DNA of 64,000 bases from Solwaraspora sp. WMMD791 (GTDB lineage: Bacteria; Actinomycetota; Actinomycetes; Mycobacteriales; Micromonosporaceae): contig NZ_CP120737.1 of NCBI RefSeq assembly GCF_029581195.1, forward strand, positions 6,487,001-6,551,000, given 5' to 3'. A program made the position numbers and the translations under genes. This document shows, in pieces, positions 55,048-63,726 of this stretch (positions are counted from its first letter, which is position 1; each line of letters opens with the position of its first letter). A model generated the notes under the pieces. The model was not told the DNA's origin. It saw nothing but the letters and a program-made list of their open reading frames with translations, and searched no databases.

Positions 55048-56454
55048 ATGGCCCGCGTGCTCACACCTCGTGCGGAGGATTTTCCCCGCTGGTACCAGGA
55101 TCTGATCGCCAAGGCGCAGCTCGCCGACAACGGCCCGGTGCGCGGCACCATGGTGATCCGACCGGCCGGCTACGCCATCTGGGAGCGGATGCAGTCCGAG
55201 TTGGACAACCGGATCAAGGCGGCCGGGGCGGAGAACGCGTACTTCCCGCTGTTCATCCCGGAGAGCTACCTGCGCCGGGAGGCCGAGCACGTCGAAGGCT
55301 TCTCCCCGGAGCTGGCCGTGGTGACCCACGGCGGCGGCAAGCAGCTGGCCGAGCCGGTGGTGGTCCGGCCGACCAGCGAAACCGTCATCGGTGAGTTCAT
55401 GGCCAAGTGGGTCGACTCCTACCGGGACCTGCCACTGCTGCTCAATCAGTGGGCCAACGTGGTGCGCTGGGAGCTGCGCCCCCGGGTGTTCCTGCGCACC
55501 AGCGAGTTCCTCTGGCAGGAGGGGCACACGGCGCACGCCGACTTCGTCGACGCCCGCGCCTACGCCCGGCGCATCCTGCACGAGGTGTACGAGGACTTCC
55601 TGGTCGAGGTGCTCGGCATCCCGGTGCTGGTCGGGCGCAAGACCGCCCGGGAGCGCTTCGCCGGCGCCACCAGCACCTACACCCTCGAAGGCATGATGGG
55701 CGACGGCAAGGCGCTGCAGTTGGGCACCTCGCACGAGCTGGGCCAGAACTTCGCCCGTGCCTTCGACATCACCTACACCTCGGCCGAGCGCACCGTCGAG
55801 CACGCCTGGACCACGTCCTGGGGGGTCTCCACCCGCATGCTCGGTGGACTGATCATGGTGCACGGCGACGACAACGGCCTGCGGGTGCCGCCCCGGCTGG
55901 CGCCGGTCCAGGCGTACGTGATGGTCGTCAAGGCCGGCGACGGGGTCACCGAGGCGGCGGTCACGCTGCGCGACGCCCTACGCGACGCCGGACTGCGGGT
56001 CGGCCTGGACGACCGGGTCGACACCCCGTTCGGCCGCCGGGCCGTCGACGCCGAGCTCAAGGGCTATCCGGTACGGATCGAAGTGGGCCCGCGCGATCTG
56101 GCCGCCGGCAACGCGGTGCTGGTCCGGCGTACCGACGGGTCGAAGACCCCGGTGCCGGTCGCCGACGTGGTCGGCGCGGTCCGCGCGGCGCTCGAAGCCG
56201 ACCAGCAGGCCCTGCACGACCAGGCGTTGGCGCTGCGTGAGTCGCGCACGGTCGAGGTCGACGATCTCGCCGACGGGATCGCCGCGGCGGCGACCGGCTG
56301 GGCCCGGGTGCCGTGGTCGCGGGTCGGCCCGGCCGGTGAGGCCGAGGCGAACGGCAAGGGCGTCACCGTACGGTGCCTGCTGCGCCCCGACGGCTCGGTC
56401 CCGGACAGCGACGACGAGCCGGACCTGACCGCGGTGCTGGCGCGCTCCTACTGA
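55048..56454 (+). CDS. proS: Prolyl-tRNA synthetase, archaeal/eukaryotic type
   Basis: A 468-residue class II ProRS of the ProS type 3 (archaeal/eukaryotic-like) form, lacking the editing insertion of the standard bacterial enzyme. YPLFIPESYLRREAEHVEGF-like FPLFIPESYLRREAEHVEGF, VVRPTSETVIGEFMAKWV (motif 2 region) and RTSEFLWQEGHTAHAD are diagnostic. The C-terminal anticodon domain (YVMVVKAGDGVTEAAVTLRD) and the ProRS-specific tail follow. It is not at this place in mycobacteria. It may be the only ProRS or a second one; the window cannot tell. Confidence 0.93.
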   Translation: MARVLTPRAEDFPRWYQDLIAKAQLADNGPVRGTMVIRPAGYAIWERMQSELDNRIKAAGAENAYFPLFIPESYLRREAEHVEGFSPELAVVTHGGGKQLAEPVVVRPTSETVIGEFMAKWVDSYRDLPLLLNQWANVVRWELRPRVFLRTSEFLWQEGHTAHADFVDARAYARRILHEVYEDFLVEVLGIPVLVGRKTARERFAGATSTYTLEGMMGDGKALQLGTSHELGQNFARAFDITYTSAERTVEHAWTTSWGVSTRMLGGLIMVHGDDNGLRVPPRLAPVQAYVMVVKAGDGVTEAAVTLRDALRDAGLRVGLDDRVDTPFGRRAVDAELKGYPVRIEVGPRDLAAGNAVLVRRTDGSKTPVPVADVVGAVRAALEADQQALHDQALALRESRTVEVDDLADGIAAAATGWARVPWSRVGPAGEAEANGKGVTVRCLLRPDGSVPDSDDEPDLTAVLARSY

Positions 56455-56550
56455 CCGCCGGCGGCGGGTACGCCGGTCGCGCACCCGCCCGCGCCGGAGC
56501 GGTCCGGCGGGCCGGTCGTCGTCGTTGGTCAGGGTGAGCGAAGGAGTGAG

Positions 56551-57222
56551 ATGCGGTTTGCGCCAGGTCAGTTGATCATGCACCGGAACGTGCGGCGCGG
56601 TCGGCTCGGCTGGGTCCGACCGGCCCGGGTCGTCGCCGACGACGAGCGTGGCCTGCTGCTCTGGGTCGACCGGGGCACACCGGTGGCGAACGAGGTCGCC
56701 GACGACGGCCGGGGCATGCGGGCCATGCCGTTCACCGAGTGGATCACCCGCTCGTACCGGATCAAGCACGGCTGCTGGCTCGGGCCCCCGGTGCTGAAGT
56801 TCCTGCCGGCCGGCGCGGCCCACTCGGTCTGGTGGTTCCGTGACGACGCCGGCCGGTTCCTCAACTGGTACGTCAACCTGGAGGAGCCCGGCGTGCGCTG
56901 GGTCGACGACGACCTCGCCGGCGTCGACGTGGTGGATCAGGACCTGGACGTCGTGGTCCGTCCCGACCTCAGCTGGACATGGAAGGACGAGGAGGAGTTC
57001 GTCGAGCGCCTCGCCTTCCCCGAGCACTACTGGGTGGCCGACGAGGCGGCGGTCCGGGCCGAGGGCCGGCGGGTGATCGCGATCGCCGAGGCCGGGCAGT
57101 TCCCGTTCGACGGCACCTGGTGCGACTTCCGGCCGGACCCCGGATGGCAGCCGCCGGCTGCGCTTCCGCCCGGCTGGGACCGGCCACCGGTGGCCGGTGG
57201 CGGCGGCGCCTTCGGCGGGTAG
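56551..57222 (+). CDS. DUF402 family protein
   Basis: A 223-residue DUF402 protein, with [20 protein letters not shown] as the central motif and [18 protein letters not shown] after it. Related proteins in firmicutes are nucleoside di/triphosphatases, and archaeal ones bind RNA; which applies here is unknown. It ends in a Pro/Gly-rich tail. Start at ATG 56551 with GAAGGAGTGAG just before. Confidence 0.85.
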   Translation: MRFAPGQLIMHRNVRRGRLGWVRPARVVADDERGLLLWVDRGTPVANEVADDGRGMRAMPFTEWITRSYRIKHGCWLGPPVLKFLPAGAAHSVWWFRDDAGRFLNWYVNLEEPGVRWVDDDLAGVDVVDQDLDVVVRPDLSWTWKDEEEFVERLAFPEHYWVADEAAVRAEGRRVIAIAEAGQFPFDGTWCDFRPDPGWQPPAALPPGWDRPPVAGGGGAFGG

Positions 57223-57463
57223 CCGGGCGGTTCTCGGCCAGCGGTCGACGCTCGGTCGACGCACCGGGCCACCGGTTGTGGCGATCCGCCGACCGTCTGG
57301 CAGAATGGCGTGTTGGTATCCGGTGCGTGTCCGGCGCCCTCTACCCGGGCACGTCATCCAGTCCACCCGAGCTGCCTCTGGCCCAACCCCACTGTGCCGG
57401 TCGGCGTTCACCCGCGCACCGCCCCAGAGGGCTGGTGAAGATCGCAACAGGAGCGAACACACC

Positions 57464-57919
57464 GTGGCCGTAAAGATCCGGCTTCTGCGGATGGGCAAGA
57501 TCCGCAACCCGCAGTACCGCATCGTCGTCGCCGACTCGCGTACCAAGCGCGATGGGCGGGCGATCGAGTTCGTCGGGATCTACCACCCGAAGGAAAACCC
57601 GTCGCTGATCGAGGTGACCTCGGACCGGGTGCAGTACTGGCTCTCGGTCGGCGCGCAGCCGAGCGAGGCCGTCCAGCGTCTGCTGGAGAAGACCGGCGAC
57701 TGGCAGAAGTTCAAGGGCCTGCCGGCGCCGCCGCCGCTGCTGGTCGCCCCCGAGCGGGCCGACCGGAAGGCCACCTACGAGGCCGAGGCGAAGGCCGCCG
57801 CCGGCGTCGCGGACACCCCGGCCAAGCCGGCCAAGAAGGCGGAGAAGAAGGCCGAGCCCGCCGCCGAGGCGACCGTCACCGAGGAGCCGGCCGCTGCGGG
57901 CTCCGGTGAGCAGGCCTGA
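57464..57919 (+). CDS. rpsP: 30S ribosomal protein S16
   Basis: S16, 151 residues. [20 protein letters not shown] and [20 protein letters not shown] are typical. The conserved protein ends near residue 85, and a tail of about 60 residues rich in Ala, Lys and Glu follows, common in actinobacteria. GTG start after AACAGGAG. It leads the rpsP-KH-rimM-trmD operon. Confidence 0.97.
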   Translation: MAVKIRLLRMGKIRNPQYRIVVADSRTKRDGRAIEFVGIYHPKENPSLIEVTSDRVQYWLSVGAQPSEAVQRLLEKTGDWQKFKGLPAPPPLLVAPERADRKATYEAEAKAAAGVADTPAKPAKKAEKKAEPAAEATVTEEPAAAGSGEQA

Positions 57920-57920
57920 G

Positions 57921-58154
57921 ATGGCCCTCCGGCCTGCGCTGGAGCACCTGGTCAAGGGGATCGTCACCCACCCGGACGACGTCCGGGTCCGGCTGGTCGA
58001 CTCCCGTCGGGGCAAGCGCCTCGAAGTACGGGTGCACCCGGAGGACCTCGGCACCGTCATCGGCCGTGGCGGGCGGACCGCCAAGGCACTGCGCCAGGTG
58101 ATCGGCTCGGTCGGCGGCCGCGGGGTGCGCGTCGACATCGTCGACTCGTACTGA
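57921..58154 (+). CDS. khpA: KH-domain RNA-binding protein KhpA
   Basis: A 77-residue single-KH protein. LRPALEHLVKGIVTHPDDVR starts it and the RNA-binding loop GTVIGRGGRTAKALRQVI (GxxG) is intact. ATG one base after the rpsP stop; an in-frame GTG at 57906 overlaps rpsP and is less likely. The TGA overlaps the rimM ATG by one base. KhpA homologues act in small-RNA binding and cell elongation. Confidence 0.95.
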   Translation: MALRPALEHLVKGIVTHPDDVRVRLVDSRRGKRLEVRVHPEDLGTVIGRGGRTAKALRQVIGSVGGRGVRVDIVDSY

Positions 58155-58744
58155 TGCTGCTGATCGTCGGCCGGATCGGCCGTCCGCACGGTATCCGTGG
58201 CGAGGTCACCGTCGAGGTGCGTACCGACGAGCCGGAGATCCGCTTCGCCGTCGGATCGGTGTTGACCACCGATTCGACGGCGGTGCGGCCCGCACCGCCG
58301 GCTGCGGCTCCGTCGTCGGGCGCTGACGGGGCGTCGCCGGACGGGGCGGTCCGGTTCGAGGTGCCCAGCCGGCTCACCATCGAGTCGGTGCGCTGGCACC
58401 AGGGCCGGCCGCTGGTGCAGTTCGCCGGGGTCGGTGACCGCGACGTCGCCGAGGCGCTGCGGGGTGTCCTGCTCTGCGTCGACAGTGCCGAGGTCGACGA
58501 TCCGGACGATCCGGACGAATTCCGCGACCACCAGCTGGTCGGGCTGACGGCGGTCGCGCCGGACGGCCAGACCCTGGGGCAGGTGACCCGGATCGACCAC
58601 GCTCCCGCGTCCGACCTGCTGGTCCTGCGTCGGCCGGACGGCCGGTCCGCGCTGGTGCCGTTCGTCCGGTCCATCGTGCCGGAGGTGGACCTGCCCGGCG
58701 GCCGGGTCGTCGTCGACGCCCCGGCTGGTCTGTTCGACCTGTGA
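58154..58744 (+). CDS. rimM: Ribosome maturation factor RimM
   Basis: RimM, 196 residues, needed for 30S head assembly and binding S19. VGRIGRPHGIRGEVTVEVRT is the N-terminal signature, and the C-terminal PRC-barrel (DHQLVGLTAVAPDGQTLGQV) follows. A roughly 25-residue Ala/Pro/Ser insertion lies around residue 50-75. It overlaps the KH gene by one base and precedes trmD. Confidence 0.95.
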   Translation: MLLIVGRIGRPHGIRGEVTVEVRTDEPEIRFAVGSVLTTDSTAVRPAPPAAAPSSGADGASPDGAVRFEVPSRLTIESVRWHQGRPLVQFAGVGDRDVAEALRGVLLCVDSAEVDDPDDPDEFRDHQLVGLTAVAPDGQTLGQVTRIDHAPASDLLVLRRPDGRSALVPFVRSIVPEVDLPGGRVVVDAPAGLFDL

Positions 58745-58765
58745 CCAGGCATCGAATGGGCGACC

Positions 58766-59584
58766 GTGACATCGACCGCTGAATCAGGCCCGGAATCGCC
58801 GTCGACGCCACGCCAGGTGGACGTCGTCACGATCTTTCCGGACTACCTCGCCCCGCTGGAGTTGTCGCTCATCGGCCGGGCCCGGCGGACGGGGCTGCTC
58901 GACGTACGGGTGCACGACCTGCGCCGGTGGACCCACGACGTGCACCGTACGGTGGACGACACGCCGTACGGTGGCGGTGCCGGAATGGTGATGCGGCCCG
59001 AACCGTGGGGTGCGGCCCTGGACGAGCTGGCCGGGGCGGACCAGCCACCGGCCCGGTTGGTGGTGCCGACCCCGGTCGGTGAGCGGTTCGACCAGGCGCT
59101 GGCCCAGCGGCTGGCCGCCGAGCCCCGGTTGATCTTCGCGTGCGGCCGCTACGAGGGCATCGACCAGCGGGTGATCGACCACGCGGCGGACCGGATGCCG
59201 GTGAGCGAGGTGTCCCTCGGTGATTTCGTGCTCTTCGGCGGCGAGGTCGCGGTCCTGGTGATCCTGGAGGCGGTGACCCGGCTGATCCCAGGGGTGCTCG
59301 GCAACGCCGGGTCCCTCGACGAGGAGTCGTACGCGGCCGGGTTGCTGGAGGCGCCGGTGTACACCAAGCCCGCCCAGTGGCGCGGGTACGACGTACCCGA
59401 GGTGCTGCGCTCCGGCGACCATGGCCGGATCGCCCGCTGGCGGCGCGACCAGGGCCTGCTGCGGACGGCGGCCCGACGGCCGGACCTGATCGCGGAGCTG
59501 TCACCCGATAGTTTCGACAAAAACGACATTGCGCTGTTGCGGACGGCCGGATTTCAAGTACCGGCCGGGGATATGGCAGAGTAG
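58766..59584 (+). CDS. trmD: tRNA (guanine-37-N1)-methyltransferase
   Basis: TrmD, 272 residues, methylates G37 of tRNAs to prevent frameshifting. [38 protein letters not shown] and the knotted SAM site [20 protein letters not shown] and [20 protein letters not shown] are present. GTG start; the first about 17 residues ([16 protein letters not shown]) are an unstructured extension. A structured leader separates it from rplS. Confidence 0.96.
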   Translation: MTSTAESGPESPSTPRQVDVVTIFPDYLAPLELSLIGRARRTGLLDVRVHDLRRWTHDVHRTVDDTPYGGGAGMVMRPEPWGAALDELAGADQPPARLVVPTPVGERFDQALAQRLAAEPRLIFACGRYEGIDQRVIDHAADRMPVSEVSLGDFVLFGGEVAVLVILEAVTRLIPGVLGNAGSLDEESYAAGLLEAPVYTKPAQWRGYDVPEVLRSGDHGRIARWRRDQGLLRTAARRPDLIAELSPDSFDKNDIALLRTAGFQVPAGDMAE

Positions 59585-59593
59585 TGGGGTTGC

Positions 59594-59701
59594 CGCAGCC
59601 GGGGCACGCGCGTCCGGCTGCGAGGATCCTGACCGTGCGGAGCGCAGTCGCGGTCCGCCCAGGATCAGAATCATCCATCCGCGCACCGGGAGCCGGTGCG
59701 C
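59594..59701 (+). promoter_or_regulatory. Structured leader of rplS with three hairpins
   Basis: Three consecutive hairpins lie between trmD and rplS. The first is CGCAGCCGG (59594-59602) with CCGGCTGCG (59614-59622), perfect. The second is GATCCTG (59625-59631) with CAGGATC (59660-59666), closing an inner stem GCGGAGCGC/GCGGTCCGC (59637-59658). The third is GCGCACCGG (59681-59689) with CCGGTGCGC (59693-59701), perfect, 3-nt loop. It may be an L19 autoregulatory leader, a processing site or a partial terminator. Confidence 0.6.
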
Positions 59702-59725
59702 CTTGAGTAGCCCAAGGATGCAGCG

Positions 59726-60082
59726 ATGAACACGCTGGACGCTCTCGACGCCCAGTCGCAGCGGACCGACCTCCCGGACTTCCGCGCCGGTGACACGCTC
59801 AAGGTGCACGCCCGGGTCGTCGAAGGAAACCGGTCCCGGGTCCAGGTCTTCCAGGGCGTGGTGATCCGTCGCCAGGGGTCGGGCCTGCGGGAGACCTTCA
59901 CCATCCGCAAGGTCAGCTTCGGTGTCGGGGTCGAGCGGACCTACCCGGTCAACAGCCCGGCCATCGACCGGATCGAGATGGTGACCCGTGGTGACGTACG
60001 TCGGGCCAAGCTCTACTACCTCCGGGACCTTCGCGGCAAGGCCGCCAAGATCAAGGAAAAGCGGGAGAAGCAGGTCAGCTGA
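59726..60082 (+). CDS. rplS: 50S ribosomal protein L19
   Basis: L19, 118 residues, at the 30S-50S interface. [20 protein letters not shown], then [20 protein letters not shown] and the end [20 protein letters not shown] are characteristic. It begins 141 bases after trmD, behind the structured leader. Confidence 0.97.
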   Translation: MNTLDALDAQSQRTDLPDFRAGDTLKVHARVVEGNRSRVQVFQGVVIRRQGSGLRETFTIRKVSFGVGVERTYPVNSPAIDRIEMVTRGDVRRAKLYYLRDLRGKAAKIKEKREKQVS

Positions 60083-60282
60083 GCCTGTTCGTCCCGGTTC
60101 CCGAATCCAGGACTGCCGCTGCAGCCTTCGGCCAACTACCCTTGCGGTAGTGACCGATGAGCAGCGCTACACCCGTGGCAGCCGCTGCGGCGGCGGTAGT
60201 CGACCGAGCTACCGCCTGTGGCGCCTGACGAGAGGCGCCGTGGGCGGTAGCGCCGTGTCTCGGGACCGGGGAGATGCGTAGC

Positions 60283-61266
60283 GTGTATCCGAACGAAGAG
60301 CTCGACCCCTGGCGGCGTACCTCCTCCGCTGGCGGTGCACCGCGAAGCCGACGGGAGACCCGGACCGGCTCCGGGTCGGCGGTACGCCCACGGGCCCGTC
60401 GACCCAGTCGGTCCACGATGCAGATGGTGCAGCGTCGCCGTCGGCAGATGCCGTTGTGGCAGGAGCTTCCTCTCCTGCTCGTCGTAGCCTTCTGCCTGGC
60501 GGTGCTGATCCGCTCCTTCCTGCTGCAGGCCTTCTTCATCCCGTCCGGGTCGATGGAGGACACCCTGCTCGTCGGCGACCGGGTGCTGGTCAACAAGGTC
60601 GTCTACGACGTACGGGACCCGGTCCGCGGCGAGGTCGTGGTCTTCCGGGGCACCAACAACTGGGTCCCGGAGAACGTCGAGGACCCCAACCTGGGGTTCA
60701 CCGCCAAACTCGGACGGACGATCGGTGACCTGGTCGGGCTCGGCCGGCCCGGTGAGAAGGACTTCATCAAACGGGTCATCGGGGTTCCGGGCGACCGCAT
60801 CCGCTGCTGCGACGACCAGGGCCGGCTGACCGTCAACGGTCAGCCCCTGGACGAGTCGGCGTACGTGCTGGAGGACTCCCCACTCGACGTACCCCCCAAT
60901 CCGGGGGAGTGCCGGTCACGCCAGTTCGGCGAGATCGTCGTCGAGCCGGGGCACCTTTTCGTAATGGGCGACCACCGGCTGGTCTCGCAGGATTCCCGCT
61001 GTCAGGGGTCGGTGCCCATCGAGAACGTCATCGGCCGGGCCTTCGTCATCGTCTGGCCGCAGGGCCGCTGGGACGGCCTGTCGGTGCCGGAGACCTTCGA
61101 CGACCTGCCACCGTCCACGGCGACCCCCGCTGCGGTGGAGCGTCCGGAGAACGTGCCGGACACCTCAGGTGACCTGGTGGTGGTGCTGCCCGTGCTGATT
61201 CCGCTACTCGCCGCTTCGGGCTCCGCGCGGTCGTTGCCAGCCAGACGTCGTAGGCTCCGGTTGTGA
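60283..61266 (+). CDS. lepB: Signal peptidase I, with C-terminal membrane helix
   Basis: Type I signal peptidase, 327 residues, removes signal peptides outside the membrane. A basic N-terminus of about 50 residues precedes a helix (LPLLLVVAFCLAVLIRSFLL). The catalytic Ser is in IPSGSMEDTL (near residue 90) and the Lys in DFIKRVIGVPGDRI (near 163); VMGDHRLVSQDSR is box E. A second hydrophobic helix (VVVLPVLIPLLAA) ends the protein, which many homologues lack. The GTG at 60283 has GGGGAG nine bases before; an ATG at 60274 is directly against it. Confidence 0.92.
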   Translation: MYPNEELDPWRRTSSAGGAPRSRRETRTGSGSAVRPRARRPSRSTMQMVQRRRRQMPLWQELPLLLVVAFCLAVLIRSFLLQAFFIPSGSMEDTLLVGDRVLVNKVVYDVRDPVRGEVVVFRGTNNWVPENVEDPNLGFTAKLGRTIGDLVGLGRPGEKDFIKRVIGVPGDRIRCCDDQGRLTVNGQPLDESAYVLEDSPLDVPPNPGECRSRQFGEIVVEPGHLFVMGDHRLVSQDSRCQGSVPIENVIGRAFVIVWPQGRWDGLSVPETFDDLPPSTATPAAVERPENVPDTSGDLVVVLPVLIPLLAASGSARSLPARRRRLRL

Positions 61267-61895
61267 TCGACGAGCAGACCGAGAAGAAGCCCAATTCCTT
61301 CTGGCGTGAACTACCGATCCTGTTGGGTGTGGCGGTCCTCGTCGCAGTCCTGGTCCGGGCGTTCGTCCTGCAGACCTTCTACATCCCGTCCCCGTCGATG
61401 GAACACACCCTCGACATCAACGACCGGGTGCTGGTCAACAAGGTCGTCTACCACTTCCGCTCGCCCGACCGCGGCGAGATCGTCGTGTTCCGGGCACCGC
61501 CGGAGTGGAGCAGCAACCCGGACGGCGAGGACTTCATCAAGCGGGTCATCGGCGTCGGTGGCGACCGGGTCCAATGCTGCGACCCGGAGGAACGTCTGGT
61601 CATCAACGGCCAGCCGCTCGACGAGCCGTACATCTTCTCCGAAGGTGGCATCCAGGACCCGGCGGCGGTCGGGCCCTTCGACATCACCGTGCCGGCGGGG
61701 CGGCTCTGGGTGATGGGCGACCATCGTTCCGCCTCCGGCGACTCGCTGGAGCACTGGGACCGTACCGGCAACATCGACGTCGCCACCATTCCGGAGGACG
61801 ACGTGGTCGGGCGGGCCTTCACGATCTTCTGGCCGATCGGTCGGGCGACCTGGCTGACCGTACCGGAGCCGTTCGACAGCGTTCCGGAGCCGTGA
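61263..61895 (+). CDS. lepB: Signal peptidase I, second copy
   Basis: A second type I signal peptidase, 210 residues. A helix (LPILLGVAVLVAVLVRAFVL) is followed by IPSPSMEHTLDINDRVLVNK with the catalytic Ser and DFIKRVIGVGGDRVQCCD with the Lys. VMGDHRSASGDSLEHW is box E. It overlaps the first copy by four bases (GTGA) and lacks the C-terminal helix. The pair arose by tandem duplication; division of substrates between them is plausible but unknown. Confidence 0.94.
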   Translation: MIDEQTEKKPNSFWRELPILLGVAVLVAVLVRAFVLQTFYIPSPSMEHTLDINDRVLVNKVVYHFRSPDRGEIVVFRAPPEWSSNPDGEDFIKRVIGVGGDRVQCCDPEERLVINGQPLDEPYIFSEGGIQDPAAVGPFDITVPAGRLWVMGDHRSASGDSLEHWDRTGNIDVATIPEDDVVGRAFTIFWPIGRATWLTVPEPFDSVPEP

Positions 61896-61928
61896 CCGGG
61901 GCCGTCGGTGAATGTCCGGCGGGTCTCC

Positions 61929-61934
61929 TACTCT
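61929..61934 (+). promoter_or_regulatory. Leaderless -10 element of the Nudix gene
   Basis: TACTCT (61929-61934), six bases, then the GTG at 61941, with no ribosome site. This resembles the leaderless promoters of actinobacteria and supports the 61941 start over a GTG at 61908. Confidence 0.45.
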
Positions 61935-61940
61935 GGACGG

Positions 61941-62459
61941 GTGACGTACCCGCAACCGCCGACGGGCCCGGCGCTTCCGGCCGCCCCGGCACACGCGGTG
62001 GTGCGCGACCGTCGGGGTGCCCGCGTGCTGGTGATCGACGCGGCGCACCGGGTGCTGTTGCTGCGCGGGCACGATCCCGCGCGGCCGCACCACCGTTACT
62101 GGTTCACCCCCGGCGGTGGTCTTGCCCCTGATGAGGAACCCGCCGACGGTGCCGTCCGGGAGCTGGCCGAGGAGATCGGCCTGCGCGTCGCGGCGAGCGT
62201 GCTGGGACCGCCGGTCTGGCAGGAGACCGTCGAGTTCCCCTTCGACGGTCAGTGGTACCGCCAGCAGCAGCAGTTCTTCCTGCTGCGGGTGCCGGCCTGG
62301 CAGGTCGACACCAGCGGCTTCGACGAGGTCGAGCGGCGCACCATCGACGCCCACCGCTGGTGGAGCGAAGGTGAGCTCGCCGCGACAGGTGAGCGGATCT
62401 ACCCGCCGGAGCTGTTGACGGTGCTGCGGCGACTGCCGGACAGGAGCGATTCGTGCTGA
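61941..62459 (+). CDS. Nudix hydrolase
   Basis: A 172-residue Nudix hydrolase. The Nudix box is complete from GGGLAPDEEPADGAV through RELAEEIGL. WFTPGGG precedes it and WQETVEFPFDGQWYRQQQQF follows. The substrate is a nucleoside diphosphate linked to another group, not identifiable here. Its stop overlaps rnhB by seven bases. Confidence 0.9.
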   Translation: MTYPQPPTGPALPAAPAHAVVRDRRGARVLVIDAAHRVLLLRGHDPARPHHRYWFTPGGGLAPDEEPADGAVRELAEEIGLRVAASVLGPPVWQETVEFPFDGQWYRQQQQFFLLRVPAWQVDTSGFDEVERRTIDAHRWWSEGELAATGERIYPPELLTVLRRLPDRSDSC

Positions 62460-63268
62460 CCCCACCGCGGACCGTGGTCCGTCGCGACGCCGGCCTCTAC
62501 GCGCTGGAACGCGCCCTGCAGCGGCGCGGCTTCGCGCACGTCGCCGGCGCCGACGAGGCGGGGCGCGGTGCCTGCGCTGGCCCGCTGGTCGCGGCGGCGG
62601 TGGTGCTGGCACCCGGCCGGCGCGGCGAGATCGCCGGTCTGGCCGACTCCAAGTTGCTCACTCCCGCGGCCCGGGAGCGGGTCTACGCGGCGGTCGTCGC
62701 GCAGGCGGTCGCGTACCAGGTGATCGTCGTCGGGGCGGAGGAGATCGACGGGCGCGGTCTGCACGTGTGCAACCTGGCCGCGATGCGGCGCGCGCTGGCC
62801 GGGCTGTCGGTGGCGCCGGAGTACGTGCTCACCGACGGGTTCGGCGTCGACGGCCTCGGTGTGCCTGGTCTGGCGGTCTGGAAGGGTGACCGGGTCTCGG
62901 CCTGCGTGGCGGCGGCCAGTGTGCTGGCGAAGGTGACCCGGGACCGGCTGATGGTCCAGCTCGACGCCGAGTTCCCCGGGTACGGGTTCGCCGAGCACAA
63001 GGGGTACGCCACCGCCGATCACCAGGCTGCGCTGGACCGGCACGGTCCGTGCGTCGAGCACCGCTTCTCGTACGTCAACGTCGCTGCCGCCTCGGGTCGG
63101 TCCGGCCGCCCGCCCCGGGCCCGGCGGCCGGTGCCCGACATCGGCATCCGTGAGCCGATGGGGCGGATGGACCCGGCACGCGGTACCGTCGGCGTGGCGT
63201 TGGACGAGCAGCTTCGCCAACCGGCGCTACTGGGGGAAGATGTGGTCATGGAAGGCGGATGGCGATGA
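62453..63268 (+). CDS. rnhB: Ribonuclease HII
   Basis: RNase HII, 271 residues, nicks RNA in RNA-DNA hybrids and removes misincorporated ribonucleotides. GADEAGRGACAGPLVAAAVV has the catalytic Asp-Glu, LADSKLLTPAARE and KGDRVSACVAAASVLAKVTR the others. About 50 residues at the C-terminus go beyond the usual enzyme (from AASGRSGRPP), rich in Arg, Pro and Gly. GTG start overlapping the Nudix gene. Confidence 0.95.
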   Translation: MLTPPRTVVRRDAGLYALERALQRRGFAHVAGADEAGRGACAGPLVAAAVVLAPGRRGEIAGLADSKLLTPAARERVYAAVVAQAVAYQVIVVGAEEIDGRGLHVCNLAAMRRALAGLSVAPEYVLTDGFGVDGLGVPGLAVWKGDRVSACVAAASVLAKVTRDRLMVQLDAEFPGYGFAEHKGYATADHQAALDRHGPCVEHRFSYVNVAAASGRSGRPPRARRPVPDIGIREPMGRMDPARGTVGVALDEQLRQPALLGEDVVMEGGWR

Positions 63269-63588
63269 GCGCCGAGGATCTCGAAAAGTACGAGACAGAG
63301 ATGGAGCTGCAGCTCTACCGGGAGTACCGCGACATCGTCCGCCAGTTTTCGTACGTCGTCGAGACCGAGCGCCGCTTTTACCTGGCGAATCAGGTCGACC
63401 TGCACGTACGCAACTCTGACGGCGAGGTGTACTTCGAGGTGGAGATGCACGACGCCTGGGTGTGGGACATGTACCGCCCTGCACGGTTCGTGAAAAATGT
63501 CCGAGTTATGACGTTCAAAGACGTGAATGTCGAAGAGTTGGACAAGCCTGAGATATCACTACCCGCAGATTCTGGATTCAGCGGCTGA
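63265..63588 (+). CDS. DUF2469 protein
   Basis: A 107-residue DUF2469 protein, highly conserved in actinobacteria and always after rnhB: SAEDLEKYETEMELQLYREY, VVETERRFYLANQVDLHVRN, then YFEVEMHDAWVWDMYRPARF. Function is unknown. The ATG at 63265 overlaps the rnhB stop (ATGA). The coding end and the following gap are AT-richer than rnhB. Confidence 0.93.
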   Translation: MSAEDLEKYETEMELQLYREYRDIVRQFSYVVETERRFYLANQVDLHVRNSDGEVYFEVEMHDAWVWDMYRPARFVKNVRVMTFKDVNVEELDKPEISLPADSGFSG

Positions 63589-63621
63589 TCCGCGCCCGCC
63601 GCACACCGGCCCGTCGTCCTT

Positions 63622-63635
63622 AGCAGAATTCTGCT
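63622..63635. promoter_or_regulatory. Perfect 14-bp palindrome, candidate operator
   Basis: AGCAGAATTCTGCT is a perfect palindrome in the gap between DUF2469 and the M23 peptidase gene, 92 bases before the latter's start. It could be an operator. It does not match the actinobacterial SOS box, and there is only one copy. Confidence 0.35.
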
Positions 63636-63726
63636 CCAGACGTCGGTTTTCCACATCCGGAGCGTCGTCCACAGCCCGCCGGTACCGTCCGTTGCCCGTC
63701 GGTCCGCGGGACGGCAGCCTGCGAGG

